A stretch of 64,000 bases of DNA. Source: Stappia stellulata DSM 5886. GTDB taxonomy: Bacteria; Pseudomonadota; Alphaproteobacteria; Rhizobiales; Stappiaceae. The translations under genes and the position numbers were made by a program. Of the stretch, positions 26,172 through 35,993 are shown one piece after another; the stretch's first letter is position 1, and the number at the start of each line of letters is the position of its first letter. The stretch spans positions 686,462 to 750,461 of the forward strand of contig NZ_KE384083.1 in NCBI RefSeq assembly GCF_000423705.1. Direction: 5' to 3'. The notes under the pieces are model-generated. The model saw nothing but the letters and a program-made list of their open reading frames with translations. It was not told the DNA's origin and made no database searches.

Positions 26172-26189
26172 GGTCGTTTTCGTACGACC
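26172..26189. promoter_or_regulatory. Inverted repeat upstream of fixK
   Basis: GGTCGT-TTTCGT-ACGACC has perfect 6-bp arms and is centred about 165 bp above the fixK ATG. It lies in the only intergenic space that could hold a FixJ-activated promoter. I cannot match it confidently to a FixJ consensus. Confidence 0.4.
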
Positions 26190-26247
26190 TTATACCTATG
26201 CGTCGCGCCGTCCGACCGGCGCGAACGGCAGGCCGGGTGCGGCAAAA

Positions 26248-26586
26248 TCAAAGATGCGAGACCAGAAGTTCTTCGGTCAGCGGCTTGCGCAGCAGGATCG
26301 CAGGCTGCTCATCTCCCAGCATTTCCATGATGTTGCGGCTGGACTGGCCGGTGATCGCAATCACCTTGGGGGGATGTTTCAGGCCGTTGACCCACCGGAT
26401 CAGCTGCACGCCGCTCAAACCGGGAAGGCCGAGATCCACGATCACCGTGTCGCCGGCTTCGGGCGGCGCGGCCTCGAAGAAGGATTCCGCGTCCGGATAA
26501 ACAAGGGCGCGATGCCCGATCTGTCCAAGCAGCATCGCAAGACTGTCGCCGACGCCCGGATCGTCCTCGATGATGTGGACGGTCAT
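26248..26586 (-). CDS. Single-domain response regulator next to fixK
   Basis: A 112-aa receiver: IIEDDPG acidic pocket, phospho-acceptor Asp in VIVDLGLPG (about residue 54), Thr in AITGQ and Lys in LLRKPL. It has no output domain. It lies between fixK and fixLJ on the same strand. It could drain phosphate from FixL or serve another kinase; such single receivers near fixLJ occur in other Alphaproteobacteria. ATG 26586 (MTVHIIEDD) was chosen because the preceding 45 codons do not fit the fold. Confidence 0.85.
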   Translation of the reverse strand: MTVHIIEDDPGVGDSLAMLLGQIGHRALVYPDAESFFEAAPPEAGDTVIVDLGLPGLSGVQLIRWVNGLKHPPKVIAITGQSSRNIMEMLGDEQPAILLRKPLTEELLVSHL

Positions 26587-26858
26587 CGGGAAGACCCCGG
26601 TTGCCCGGACGGCCCCTCGCCGCACAGACCGGACATGTCCAGCGTCCTTCTCGCGCATGCATTTCCCGGCACAGACGCTCTCTCCGCCACGTGTCTTCAT
26701 CGTCCGCCCGGTCGCAGGCACGCGGCGCGCGTCTCTTGCCCGGTCGGCATTCGTTTAAGACTATAGTCGCAAGCAGCGGCCGGGAAACTACGCAGAAGCA
26801 CGCAAGTGGCGGAAGAAATTCACGGAACCGAGGTAAGGCGAGAGACGCACGCCCGGCA

Positions 26859-27482
26859 TCAGCCGGCCGCCGGCCCCTCCCGGGTCAGGACGATGCGGAC
26901 AAGGTCGGCGGCGTTGCGCGCGCCCAGCTTTTCCATGATGCGGGCACGATGCACCTCGATGGTGCGCGGGCTGATCCCCAGCGTCCGCCCGGCTTCCTTG
27001 TTGGAGGCACCGGCGGTGATCTCCATCAAAACCTCGCGTTCGCGCGGCGTGAGCGTCTCCGCTCCGGGAAAGGCACCGGTTTCCTTTTCCGGAGCTTCGG
27101 CCGACTTGCCGACAGCGGCGATCGCATCGCGCACCCGCGTCACCACGGTATCGGCATCGAACGGCTTTTCGATGAAATCATGTGCGCCGTGCTTGATCGC
27201 CTCGACCGCCATGGGAATGTCCCCCTGGCCGGAAATGACGAAGACGGGCACGACGAAGCCGTTGCCGTGCAGCCGACGCAGGATCTCGATGCCGGACTGC
27301 CCGGGCATGTGCACGTCGAGAATGACGCAGCTGGGCGTCGTTGCCCCGACCGCCGCGAGAAACGCATCCCCATTGTCGAAGGTGTCCACGGAATAGCCCT
27401 CCATGTCGAACACCAGGGCCAGGGCATCGCGGATCGCGGGATCGTCATCGACAATATGGATCACCTGCGCATTGTCGCTCAT
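26859..27482 (-). CDS. fixJ: FixJ, LuxR-type response regulator of oxygen limitation
   Basis: A 207-aa protein. The receiver has HIVDDDP, phospho-acceptor Asp56 in VILDVHMPG, Ser in VISGQGD and Lys in FIEKPF. A linker is followed by a LuxR-type HTH, LTPREREVL...GISPRTIEVHRARIMEKL. It is phosphorylated by FixL under low oxygen and activates fixK. The ATG overlaps the fixL stop as ATGA, showing coupling. The sequence is close to rhizobial FixJ and to other two-component FixJ-type regulators; the haem-bearing FixL partner supports the name. Confidence 0.93.
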   Translation of the reverse strand: MSDNAQVIHIVDDDPAIRDALALVFDMEGYSVDTFDNGDAFLAAVGATTPSCVILDVHMPGQSGIEILRRLHGNGFVVPVFVISGQGDIPMAVEAIKHGAHDFIEKPFDADTVVTRVRDAIAAVGKSAEAPEKETGAFPGAETLTPREREVLMEITAGASNKEAGRTLGISPRTIEVHRARIMEKLGARNAADLVRIVLTREGPAAG

Positions 27483-28669
27483 TCTGACGGTCCTTTCGTT
27501 GCGGAATCTGCCGGCGTCGGGCTTTCGGCCGCGCCACTGGCATCTATGGGCAGGCGCAGCACGAAGACGGCACCGCCATCCTCGCCCATCGGATCGACCC
27601 AGAGATCGCCACCGTGATTTTGTGCGATCGAACGCGAAATGGTCAGGCCCAGACCGAGGCCGCGTCGCTTGGCGCCGGAAAACGCCCGGAACAGATTTGG
27701 CACCACCTCTGGCGGGACGCCGCCGCCGGAATCGCTGACCCGCACGATCATGTCGCCCCCCTGGGTGGAGGCGCCGATGCGCACGATGCGCTTTTGCGCG
27801 TCGCGGACCGCCTCCAGCGCGTTGCGCACGAGATTGACCAGCACCTGCTGGATCTGCACCGGATCGGCGCTGATATCGGGCAAGTCGTCGGGAATTTCGG
27901 CGGAGATCTTCACCTCTGCGTTGGCATCGCCCAGCATGACGAGTTCCAGGCATTCGCGGATCAGCGACGCCATCGAGACGCTCCGGCGCTCCGGATCGCG
28001 CTTTTCCACAAACCGGCGCATGCGCTGGATGATCTGGCTGGCCCGCTCCGCCTCGCGCACGCCCTTGTCGACGATCTCGACCAGCTTGCCGTCGTCCGCG
28101 CCATCCACGGCCGCCTTGCGGCGCGCGGCCTGCAGGTAGAGCATGATCGCGGTCAGCGGCTGGTTGAGCTCATGCGCGATCGCAGCCCCCATTTCGTCCA
28201 GGGCGCTGATGCGGGTCATGCTCACGAGTTGCGCCTGGGCGTCGGCAAGCCGGCGCTCCACCGCCTTGCGCGGACGCAGGTCGCGCAGGATGCCGATAAA
28301 CTGGCGTCCCTCCGGGGTCGCAGCCTCGCCGACCGACAGCTCGATGGGAAATTCCGTGCCGTCGCGGTGGCGGCCGTGCACTTCGCGGCCGATTCCGATG
28401 ATGCGTTTTTCGCCGGTGTCGAGGTAATGCGACAGGTAGCCGTCATGCTCCCTGGCGTAATCCAGGGGCATCAGCATCTTGACGTTCTTGCCGCGCACTT
28501 CTTCGGCGGCATAGCCAAAGAGCGTCTCGCAGGCCTTGTTGAAGAGGATGATGCGCGCCGCGTCGTCCATGACCACGATGCCGTCGACCGCCGTTCCCAG
28601 GACGCTGGCCAGCCGCGCCTCCGAGACGCTCGGCGACACCGACATGCTGCGGCTATGGTCTTCGCGCAT
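27479..28669 (-). CDS. fixL: FixL, haem-PAS oxygen-sensing histidine kinase
   Basis: A 396-aa soluble kinase. PAS domain residues 17-130 contain the haem-binding pattern of FixL: proximal His75 in REHDGYL and the distal Arg95 in RIIGIGRE. The kinase H-box is AIAHELNQPLTAI (His166), and the HATPase has NLVRNALEAV, DSGGGVP and RGLGLGLTISRSI. In FixL, O2 on the haem shuts off autophosphorylation. No membrane helices are present, as in the Bradyrhizobium-type protein. ATG 28669 was taken; ATG 28645 is possible. Confidence 0.94.
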   Translation of the reverse strand: MREDHSRSMSVSPSVSEARLASVLGTAVDGIVVMDDAARIILFNKACETLFGYAAEEVRGKNVKMLMPLDYAREHDGYLSHYLDTGEKRIIGIGREVHGRHRDGTEFPIELSVGEAATPEGRQFIGILRDLRPRKAVERRLADAQAQLVSMTRISALDEMGAAIAHELNQPLTAIMLYLQAARRKAAVDGADDGKLVEIVDKGVREAERASQIIQRMRRFVEKRDPERRSVSMASLIRECLELVMLGDANAEVKISAEIPDDLPDISADPVQIQQVLVNLVRNALEAVRDAQKRIVRIGASTQGGDMIVRVSDSGGGVPPEVVPNLFRAFSGAKRRGLGLGLTISRSIAQNHGGDLWVDPMGEDGGAVFVLRLPIDASGAAESPTPADSATKGPSE

Positions 28670-28757
28670 TTTTGGTCCGGCCTACCCCGTTGCTGGCCCG
28701 GCGGCCAATCCCGACAATCCCTACGCAGAATTCCGTAGCGCATCGCGCATCACTGCG

Positions 28758-29927
28758 TCAACGCGCGATCCAGTCGCGCAATCGCGCGGCGGCGGTGCTC
28801 AAATCGCGCCGGGAGCGGGCGAAACACAGGCGCAGGAACCCCTCGCCCTCCGCACCGAAGGCGATGCCCGGGGCCAGCCCGACGCCGGTCTCGCGGACGA
28901 TCCGTCTGGCGAGATCCCGGGAATCGTCCTCGCCTTCGATGCCGAAGAACAGATAGAAGGCCCCACCGGGACGGGTGAACCGCGCCCGCTGCGTGTCGCC
29001 AAGCGCCGTGGTGAGGATCTCCAGACCAAGGTCCGCGCGGGCGGTCTCTTCGGCGAGAAACGCCTCTCCCTGCGTCAGGGCGGCATGGGCCGCATGCTGC
29101 ATGAACTCCGCAACCCCCGACGTCGAATACTGGATCAGGTTTTCCACAACCTGCCCGATTTCAGGCGGCGCGGACAGCCAGCCCACGCGCCAGCCGGTCA
29201 TCGCCCAGTTCTTGGAAAACGTGTTGACGTAAAGGATCCGGTCGTCGGGTTCCGCGATGTCGATGAAGGAGGGCGCGCGCGTCAGGCCGCCGCGCACGAA
29301 ACGGCTGTAGACCTCGTCCGCGATAATCCAAAGTCCGCGCCGACGGGCTTCATGCAGGATCGTCTCCAATGTCGCGCGATCCGCGATCCAACCGGTCGGA
29401 TTGGAAGGGGAATTCAGATAGATCGCCCGGGTGCGCGGGGTGATCGCCGCGATCACGCGGTCGGCATCGAGCGTCCAGCCCTGCGCGGCAAAGACGAGCG
29501 GCACGGAGACCGCCTCGGCGCCTGCGATCTGCAGCGCGGCCGGCAGGTTGGGCCAGGCGGGCGAGGGATAGATCACCTCGTCGCCGCTGCCCGCCACGAG
29601 CCGTACGGCGATCTGGATCGCCTGCATGCCCGAGCCGGTGACGAAATAGCGCTCCGCGCCCCAGTCCTTGCCGAAATGACGCAGGTGATAGTCGGCGAGC
29701 GCCTGGCGCAGCGCCGGAATACCGCGCTGGTGGGTGTAGAAGGTCTCGCCGCGGGCCAGCGAGGCGGCCGCCGCGCGGGTGATGAACTCGGGCGTCGGCA
29801 GATCGCCCTCCCCGACCCACAGCGGAATGAGATCGGCGCAGTCGCGTCCGAAGGTTATCACGTCGACAATGCCGCTTTCCGGAGCCGTGCGGGCTTCGTC
29901 GCGCAGCGACGCAATCAGGTCTGTCAT
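28758..29927 (-). CDS. PLP-dependent aminotransferase class I/II
   Basis: A 389-aa fold-type I aminotransferase. Visible are the substrate loop WVGEGDLPTPEFI, YTHQRGIPALRQAL, SPSNPTG, the PLP Asp/Tyr region IIADEVYSRF and the PLP lysine in VNTFSKNWAMTGWRVGWL. Arg in RLCFARS near the C-terminus binds the carboxylate. It resembles AspC-like or AatA-type enzymes; the amino donor cannot be settled from sequence. It lies upstream of fixL on the same strand, 88 nt away, but is functionally unrelated. ATG 29927; a TTG 12 nt upstream could also start it. Confidence 0.9.
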   Translation of the reverse strand: MTDLIASLRDEARTAPESGIVDVITFGRDCADLIPLWVGEGDLPTPEFITRAAAASLARGETFYTHQRGIPALRQALADYHLRHFGKDWGAERYFVTGSGMQAIQIAVRLVAGSGDEVIYPSPAWPNLPAALQIAGAEAVSVPLVFAAQGWTLDADRVIAAITPRTRAIYLNSPSNPTGWIADRATLETILHEARRRGLWIIADEVYSRFVRGGLTRAPSFIDIAEPDDRILYVNTFSKNWAMTGWRVGWLSAPPEIGQVVENLIQYSTSGVAEFMQHAAHAALTQGEAFLAEETARADLGLEILTTALGDTQRARFTRPGGAFYLFFGIEGEDDSRDLARRIVRETGVGLAPGIAFGAEGEGFLRLCFARSRRDLSTAAARLRDWIAR

Positions 29928-30177
29928 GTCGTGCTTCAATCCGGAAACCGGCCGGGCAGACGCCCGGCGTGAGGGGAATGACAAGGCTTTTGACAACCGG
30001 CCTCGCGGGAGCGTCGACCTCCCGGTGCCAGGCAAGCGGAGATCCGGGACCGGAAAGGCACGGCCTGTCTGTTCTGTTTTCTTGAAAAGCCCGCTTTTTG
30101 GCTCCTTGGCCCCGGGCCGCGGCTCGCGCCTTGCCCGGAATGAAGCAGGGTGCGTCGTTGCCCTTCGTCAGAATACC

Positions 30178-30201
30178 GCGGCCGGGCAACTGCCCGGCCG
30201 C
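30178..30201 (-). terminator. Hairpin downstream of mscL
   Basis: GCGGCCGGGCA pairs perfectly with TGCCCGGCCGC over a 2-nt loop, 9 nt beyond the mscL stop. No T run follows on the minus strand, so it may be a factor-assisted terminator or an mRNA 3' stabiliser. Confidence 0.5.
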
Positions 30202-30209
30202 TGGCGGGC

Positions 30210-30638
30210 TTATCGTGCTTTCAGGAGATCGCGGATTTCCTCAAGCAGGACCTGGTCGCGGCTCGGCGGCGGCGGCGCCGCGGGGGCTGCCTCTTCCTTC
30301 TTGCGCAGGCGGTTGACGCCCTTGACGACAACAAACAGCGCGAAGGAAATGATCACGAACTTGACGAGCGCATTGATGAAAAGGCCCAGGTTCCAGGTGA
30401 CCGCACCCGCATCCCGGGCGGCATCGACGGTGGCATAGGGGCCGGCCGTCGCGCCGGACTTGAGAACGAGGAACAGCTCGGAAAAATCGACGCCGCCAAG
30501 CAGCAGTCCGATCGGCGGCATGATGACATCGTCGACCAGCGAGGAAACGATGCCGGCAAAGGCCGCGCCGATGACGATTCCCACCGCCATGTCGACCATA
30601 TTGCCCTTGACCGCGAATTTCTTGAATTCCTGCAACAT
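30210..30638 (-). CDS. mscL: MscL, large-conductance mechanosensitive channel
   Basis: A 142-aa inner-membrane channel protein. The N-terminal amphipathic [20 protein letters not shown] leads into TM1 ([20 protein letters not shown]), a periplasmic loop, TM2 ([18 protein letters not shown]) and a cytoplasmic helix ([14 protein letters not shown]). It opens under membrane tension to release solutes on osmotic downshock. Length and motifs are entirely normal, and it is apparently a single-gene unit. Confidence 0.97.
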   Translation of the reverse strand: MLQEFKKFAVKGNMVDMAVGIVIGAAFAGIVSSLVDDVIMPPIGLLLGGVDFSELFLVLKSGATAGPYATVDAARDAGAVTWNLGLFINALVKFVIISFALFVVVKGVNRLRKKEEAAPAAPPPPSRDQVLLEEIRDLLKAR

Positions 30639-30777
30639 GCCGTGATGTTCTCCGTCGCCCACGCCACCCGGGCGGGCGCGTTTCATCCATCGACGGATCC
30701 GTTTAGCATGAAGGCGCAAGGGCGGGAATCGGAGAAATTGCCGGCCGGTTCCGTCTCCCAACGCCCTCCCGCGCGTG

Positions 30778-31410
30778 TCAGGTCGCGTGGTCCGCTGATG
30801 ACAGCGCGACAATGTCGAGACGCCGGACCAGGTCTTCATGCGTCTCCGCCAATGCCAGGCGCAAGGTGTTGCGGATCGTTTCCCGGTCATCCTCGGTGAA
30901 GCTGCGGTCGAGCGGCAGAAGCAGGGCAAACCGCACGGCCTCGCGCGGTGTGACCACATCCGGCAGGGACGCCGGGGGCGTGCCCGGCAACGCCGTCAGC
31001 GCAAGCAGCGCCTCGTCATGGTCGATGCGGTCCTCATCCATGCGCGAGGTGGGAAGCCGGCCAAGCGCGTCCACGGCGGCACGGGAAACACTCTCACACC
31101 AGGCCCCGCTTGTGGCCGCTGCGACGGCGCGCGCGTCGGCACAGCCCATGACGGACGACAGGCCGGCGCGACGTGCGGTTCGCGCCACCCAGACCAGGCA
31201 CAGCGGTGTCGCCGTGCGGCAGGCGCAATCGAGCGCCTCCTGAAAGGCGGGCTCGGAAAAAAGCTGCGGCCACGTCCGCCCGACGCGCATGCGGGTGTAT
31301 TCCACGATCGACCGGTGCGCGAGAACGATGGCCAGGCGCGCAAGCTCAATGCGCAACGCATCCGCGTCGCTGAGCGGCGCCGGACGCTTGCGGCGAAACA
31401 GGGGGGGCAT
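30778..31410 (-). CDS. Hypothetical protein divergent from the hybrid kinase gene
   Basis: A 210-aa soluble, mostly helical protein with no signal peptide or membrane helix. Segments such as [30 protein letters not shown] and [13 protein letters not shown] look coding, but I do not recognise a family. It is divergent from the transporter-kinase hybrid gene, separated by 126 nt, which hints at shared regulation. ATG 31410 is preceded by a G7 tract on the complementary strand. Six cysteines are scattered without metal-site spacing. Confidence 0.6.
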   Translation of the reverse strand: MPPLFRRKRPAPLSDADALRIELARLAIVLAHRSIVEYTRMRVGRTWPQLFSEPAFQEALDCACRTATPLCLVWVARTARRAGLSSVMGCADARAVAAATSGAWCESVSRAAVDALGRLPTSRMDEDRIDHDEALLALTALPGTPPASLPDVVTPREAVRFALLLPLDRSFTEDDRETIRNTLRLALAETHEDLVRRLDIVALSSADHAT

Positions 31411-31536
31411 TCGGAAAATCGTTTCTCTCCACGGGTCGGCACCCGGCTGCCTCCGCCTTTCGGGCAGATGGACAGCACCGGGCAACTGTGATCCGATCGC
31501 GCCCAAGAGACAAGAACCGCAGGGAGGCGGTGCGTC

Positions 31537-34500
31537 ATGCTTGAGGGTTGGGTCGTCGTCGTTTCGGCGCTCGGGTATATATTGTCGCTCTTCGCGATTG
31601 CCAGTTATGGTGATCGCAAGGCCAGGACAATGGTGCCCGGACGCGGACGGCCCCTGATCTACGCCCTGTCGCTCTCCGTCTATTGCACGTCGTGGACATT
31701 TTTCGGCTCGGTCGGCACCGCCACCCGCAGCGGGTTGGAGTTCCTGACGATCTACATCGGACCGGTGCTGGTTTTCGCGCTCGGCTATCCCTTGCTGCGC
31801 CGGATCATCCGGCTGGCGAAGAGCGAGCGCATCACCTCCATCGCCGACTTCATCGGTGCGCGCTACGGCAAGAGCCAGTCGGTCGCCGCCGTCGTCGCGA
31901 TCATCGCCGTGGTCGGCATCATCCCCTATATCGCCCTCCAGCTGAAGGCCGTGTCGCTCTCCGTTACCACGATGGTCGCCCAGCTCGACCTGCCCGGCGG
32001 GATCGGCCCCCTCTCCTACTTCAGCGACATCACCCTGATCATCGCCATTGGAATGGCAATCTTCGCCTGGCTGTTCGGCACGCGTCACATCGATGCGACG
32101 GAGCACCAGGAAGGATTGATGCTGGCGATCGCGGCGGAAGCAGTGGTCAAGCTCATCGCCTTTCTCGCCGTCGGCATCTGGGTCACCTACGGTCTCTACG
32201 ACGGTCCGGGGGCGCTTGCGAGCGCGATGGCCGCCGACACGCGCGTGACCGGCGTGCTGACGGACGAGCTGTCCGGCGGCAACTGGATCGTGATGACCCT
32301 CCTGTCGTTCTTCGCGGTGCTCATGCTGCCAAGGCAGTTCCATGTCACGGTGACGGAAAACAACTCCTCGGCGGAGCTCAAGCGCGCGACCTGGCTGTTC
32401 CCGCTCTATCTCGTCGCGATCAATCTCTTCGTCGTGCCCATCGCCGCGGCCGGCATGATCGCCTTCACGCCGGACACGAACCCCGACACCTATGTGCTGG
32501 CGCTGCCGATTGCCGCCGACCAGCCATGGCTGGCACTCTTCGCCTTCGTCGGCGGCCTGTCGGCGGCCACCGCCATGGTGATCGTGGCGACCGTGGCGCT
32601 CGCCATCATGATCTCCAACGACCTGGTGATGCCGCTGGTGCTCCGGCGCTCCAGCGAGGATGCGATCATCTCTTCCTCGGGCGAGGACATGAGCCGCATC
32701 CTGCTCCTGATCCGCCGGGTTGCGATCTTCGTCACGCTGCTGCTCGCCTATGCCTATTTCCGCGCCGCGGGAGACACGGCGGCGCTGACCTCCATCGGCC
32801 TGTTGTCCTTCGCCGCGATCGCGCAATTCGCACCCGCCTTCTTCGGCGGCCTGATCTGGCGGCGGGCGACCGCGCGCGGGGCAATCGCGGGCATGACCTC
32901 CGGGTTCGCCATCTGGGTCTACACGCTGCTGTTGCCGACCTTCGCGCAATCGGGACTGATCTCCGACACCTTCCTGGAAAGCGGCCCCTTCGGCCTGTGG
33001 CTCTTGCGTCCGCAGGCGCTGTTCTCGCTTGCCTTCGATCCGCTGACGCACGGCGTCTTCTGGAGCCTGTCGGTCAATCTGGCCGCCTATGTGCTGGTGT
33101 CGCTGTCGCGCGCGCCCGAACCCATCGAACGGTTGCAGGCGAACATCTTCGTGCCGTCCGAGCTTTCACCCGCGCCGGGTCTCAGGTTGTGGCGCACCTC
33201 CGTCACCGTCGGCGAGCTGCAGGCAACCATCGCGCGCTACCTCGGCGAGGAGCGTACCGAGCGCTCGTTCCAGCGCTTCACCCGCGAGCGCGGCCGCGAC
33301 GCCGATCCCAACGCACCGGCCGACGCCCAGATCATCCGCTTTTCCGAACAGCTTCTGGCCAGCGCCATCGGCGCCGCCTCCTCCCGCCTCGTGCTGTCGC
33401 TGCTGGTCAAGCGCAGCGACCCGAGCGGCAAGGGCGCTTTGAAGCTGCTCGACGACGCCACCGTCGCCATCCAGTACAACCGCGACCTGCTGCAGACAGC
33501 CCTGGACCAGGTGCGCCAGGGCATCGCCGTCTACGACCGCGACCTCAGGCTGATCTGCTGGAACCGCCAGTTCCGCGAATTGCTGGGCCTGCCGGCGGAA
33601 TATGGCCAGGTCGGCACCCCGCTCGATGCGATCATCCGCTACAACGCCAAGCGCGGCGCCTTCGGCGGCGATCCGGTGGAGGTCATCGTCGGCGACCGGA
33701 TCGACAAGCTTGCCGTGCGCCAGGAGACCTTCCAGGAGCATCTGGAAACCGAGGCCACCGTGCTGGAAGTGCGCACCAACCCGATGCCTGCCGGCGGCAT
33801 CGTGACCACCTACACCGACATCACCGAACGGGTGCTGGCGGAGGAAGCGTTGGCGCGGGCCAACGAAACGCTGGAGCGGCGCGTGCGCGAACGCACGCTG
33901 GAACTTACCCACGTCAACGAGGAACTCACCAACGCCAAGCGGCTCGCCGACGAAGCCAACCTGGGAAAGACCCGTTTCCTGGCGGCCGCCGGCCACGACA
34001 TCCTGCAACCGCTCAACGCCGCCCGGCTCTATGCCTCAAGCCTCACCGAACGCTTTGCCGACGGCGAGTTGCGGCATCTGGTGCAAAACGTCGGCGCGTC
34101 GCTGGAATCGGTCGAGGAAATCATCGGCGCCGTGCTCGACATCTCGCGGCTCGACACCGGCGCGCTCAATCCGGATATCACCGTGTTCCGGATCGAGGAA
34201 ATCCTCAATCCGCTGCGGATGGAGTTCGAGCCGATCGCGCGGGAGAAGGCCCTCGACCTGCGCATCCTGCCGAGCAGCCTGTCGGTGCGCTCCGATCGCA
34301 GGCTGCTGCGCAGGCTGCTGCAGAACCTCGTTTCCAACGCGATCAAATACACCCGCGCCGGCAAGGTGCTGGTCGGGGTCCGCAAACGCGGCGGCAAGGT
34401 CGTGATCGAGGTCTTCGACACCGGTATCGGCATCCCGGAATCCAAACAGCAACTGATCTTCATGGAGTTTCACCGCCTTGACGACGGGGCCCGGGAAGCC

Positions 34501-35061
34501 CGCGGCCTCGGTCTCGGTCTGTCGATCGTGGAGCGTATCGCGCGGGTGCTGAACCATCCCGTTTCCCTGCGCTCGACAGCCGGTGCCGGGTCGCGCTTTT
34601 CCCTCTCCGTTCCGCTGGCGGCGACCGTGCCCGTCCTGGCGGAACCGGCACCGCCGCCGCCGGCTCCCGGCGCGCTCGACGGCCTGCATGTGCTGGCCAT
34701 CGACAACGAACCGCAGATCCTCGACGGCATGCGGGTCCTGCTGACCGGCTGGGGCTGCCGGGTCACGATTGCCCATGACCCGCTGGAAGCGGCGCGCAAG
34801 ACCACGGAGGCCGGCCAGCAACCGGACGTCCTGATCGTGGACTACCACCTCGACGAAGGCACCGGCGTGGAGGCCGTGGTCCAGCTCCGCTGGCGCTTCG
34901 GCACGGAGCTGCCGGCCGTCCTGATCACCGCCGACCGCACCCAAGCGGTGCGTGCGGAAGCCGCCGACAAGGGCATCGACCTTCTCAACAAGCCGGTCAA
35001 GCCGGCGGCGCTGCGGGCATTGCTGTCGCGGTTGCGCCTGACGCGGTCCGCGGCGGAATAG
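31537..35061 (+). CDS. CbrA/CrbS-like SLC5-transporter/histidine-kinase/receiver hybrid
   Basis: A 1174-aa membrane sensor. Residues 1-525 form about 13 helices of the sodium:solute symporter fold (SLC5). A linker, a PAS domain (about 650-770, LLQTALDQVRQGIAVYDRDL) and a coiled coil follow. The kinase H-box FLAAAGHDILQPLNAARLY (His about 820) is of the HDxxQPL class, then HATPase boxes NLVSNAIKYT and RGLGLGLSIVERI, and a receiver with Asp about 1102 (LIVDYHLDEG). CrbS and CbrA couple solute sensing to gene control. A LuxR regulator and an ActP-type permease nearby make an acetate-switch role likely. Confidence 0.88.
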   Translation: MLEGWVVVVSALGYILSLFAIASYGDRKARTMVPGRGRPLIYALSLSVYCTSWTFFGSVGTATRSGLEFLTIYIGPVLVFALGYPLLRRIIRLAKSERITSIADFIGARYGKSQSVAAVVAIIAVVGIIPYIALQLKAVSLSVTTMVAQLDLPGGIGPLSYFSDITLIIAIGMAIFAWLFGTRHIDATEHQEGLMLAIAAEAVVKLIAFLAVGIWVTYGLYDGPGALASAMAADTRVTGVLTDELSGGNWIVMTLLSFFAVLMLPRQFHVTVTENNSSAELKRATWLFPLYLVAINLFVVPIAAAGMIAFTPDTNPDTYVLALPIAADQPWLALFAFVGGLSAATAMVIVATVALAIMISNDLVMPLVLRRSSEDAIISSSGEDMSRILLLIRRVAIFVTLLLAYAYFRAAGDTAALTSIGLLSFAAIAQFAPAFFGGLIWRRATARGAIAGMTSGFAIWVYTLLLPTFAQSGLISDTFLESGPFGLWLLRPQALFSLAFDPLTHGVFWSLSVNLAAYVLVSLSRAPEPIERLQANIFVPSELSPAPGLRLWRTSVTVGELQATIARYLGEERTERSFQRFTRERGRDADPNAPADAQIIRFSEQLLASAIGAASSRLVLSLLVKRSDPSGKGALKLLDDATVAIQYNRDLLQTALDQVRQGIAVYDRDLRLICWNRQFRELLGLPAEYGQVGTPLDAIIRYNAKRGAFGGDPVEVIVGDRIDKLAVRQETFQEHLETEATVLEVRTNPMPAGGIVTTYTDITERVLAEEALARANETLERRVRERTLELTHVNEELTNAKRLADEANLGKTRFLAAAGHDILQPLNAARLYASSLTERFADGELRHLVQNVGASLESVEEIIGAVLDISRLDTGALNPDITVFRIEEILNPLRMEFEPIAREKALDLRILPSSLSVRSDRRLLRRLLQNLVSNAIKYTRAGKVLVGVRKRGGKVVIEVFDTGIGIPESKQQLIFMEFHRLDDGAREARGLGLGLSIVERIARVLNHPVSLRSTAGAGSRFSLSVPLAATVPVLAEPAPPPPAPGALDGLHVLAIDNEPQILDGMRVLLTGWGCRVTIAHDPLEAARKTTEAGQQPDVLIVDYHLDEGTGVEAVVQLRWRFGTELPAVLITADRTQAVRAEAADKGIDLLNKPVKPAALRALLSRLRLTRSAAE

Positions 35062-35193
35062 GCAAAGCGATGACACGCAATCAAGCGAGCGTGTAAAGCT
35101 TTGACTTGCCTGTGCCTTATTGCCGGTGGACGCTTCGCCGCGCGCCGGAGCAGCATCCTTCGCGCGCGTTCGGGACGAATCAGGGAGACCAGC

Positions 35194-35793
35194 ATGCACA
35201 TTTGGGCAAAGACCGCCTTCGCCGCAGGGGTATTCGTGCTTGCACCGGGAGCGGCACAGGCGGCCTGCGACGTCGACAAGCCGGGATCGGAAATGACACA
35301 TCAGGAGGCGGCGAAGGTCTACCACTGTCTCGAAAAGGAGCTTCACGCCGGCTACATGCAAGGCGACAAGCGCTGGATCCCGGGCGACTTCGTCACCGAC
35401 TACCGCGGCTGGAAGGCGGCGAGCGACTTTCCCGCCGCGCCCGGCTTTCACGGCGAGCGCTATCTCGTGACCTTCGTCAATCCGGTCGGCGAAGCGGAAT
35501 ACATGCGGTTCAAGGACGAGGGCGCGATGATGCCCGCCGGCAGCGTGCTCGCCAAGGAATCCTTCACGATCAACGACGAAGGCAAGGTCTCCAGGGGGCC
35601 GCTGTTTTTGATGGAAAAGGTTGCGGCCGGCAGTTCGCCGGCGACCGGCGACTGGTACTACATGGCGGTGACGCCGAGCGGAACGCCGATGACGATGGAC
35701 GTGGTGAGCGCTTGCAGCGATTGCCACCAGAGCAATTTCGGCAAGCGCGACGGCCTCGGCTATCCCGTCGAAGAGGTCCGCGCGAAGCCCTGA
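35194..35793 (+). CDS. Periplasmic cytochrome P460-family haem protein
   Basis: A 199-aa protein with a Sec signal (KTAFAAGVFVLAPGAAQA-AC) and a cytochrome P460 fold. DFVTDYRGWK and ERYLVTFVNPVGEAEY precede the C-terminal c-haem site CSDCH (about residues 174-178). Family members bind c-type haem, some with an extra Lys crosslink, and can oxidise hydroxylamine or bind NO; a simple electron-transfer or NO-binding role is equally possible. It lies between the kinase hybrid and LuxR genes, with its own start region (TTGACT-like sequence at 35102). Confidence 0.8.
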   Translation: MHIWAKTAFAAGVFVLAPGAAQAACDVDKPGSEMTHQEAAKVYHCLEKELHAGYMQGDKRWIPGDFVTDYRGWKAASDFPAAPGFHGERYLVTFVNPVGEAEYMRFKDEGAMMPAGSVLAKESFTINDEGKVSRGPLFLMEKVAAGSSPATGDWYYMAVTPSGTPMTMDVVSACSDCHQSNFGKRDGLGYPVEEVRAKP

Positions 35794-35889
35794 CCGGCGG
35801 CGCCGGTCGCGTACGAGAGCAAAACGGCAAAGGGCGCGGGATATCCCACGCCCTCAGACTGACGACAAAGGGAGTGCACGCCCTCCCGC

Positions 35890-35928
35890 GTCATACCGGG
35901 CAAGCGCAAGCGCGACCCGGTATCGGAG
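35890..35928. repeat. Interspersed palindromic repeat, copy 1
   Basis: GTCAT-ACCGGG-caagcgcaagcgcga-CCCGGTAT-CGG has arms ATACCGGG and CCCGGTAT (8 bp). The GTCATnCCGGGC...GCGCAAGC...CCCGG layout is of a kind common in rhizobial intergenic regions. Copy 2 lies about 70 bp downstream in reverse orientation. Confidence 0.7.
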
Positions 35929-35993
35929 AGCCGAAAACCTGTCCCTTTAAAAACTGTCCTTTTAATTGAGTTGCACATCGCGAGACCGTGCTC

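Noticed and set aside
35825-35860. GGGCGCGGGATATCCCACGCCC hairpin as terminator of the P460 gene
   Set aside because: The stem is imperfect and no T run follows on the plus strand; it could still act on minus-strand transcripts, so it was not listed as a firm feature.
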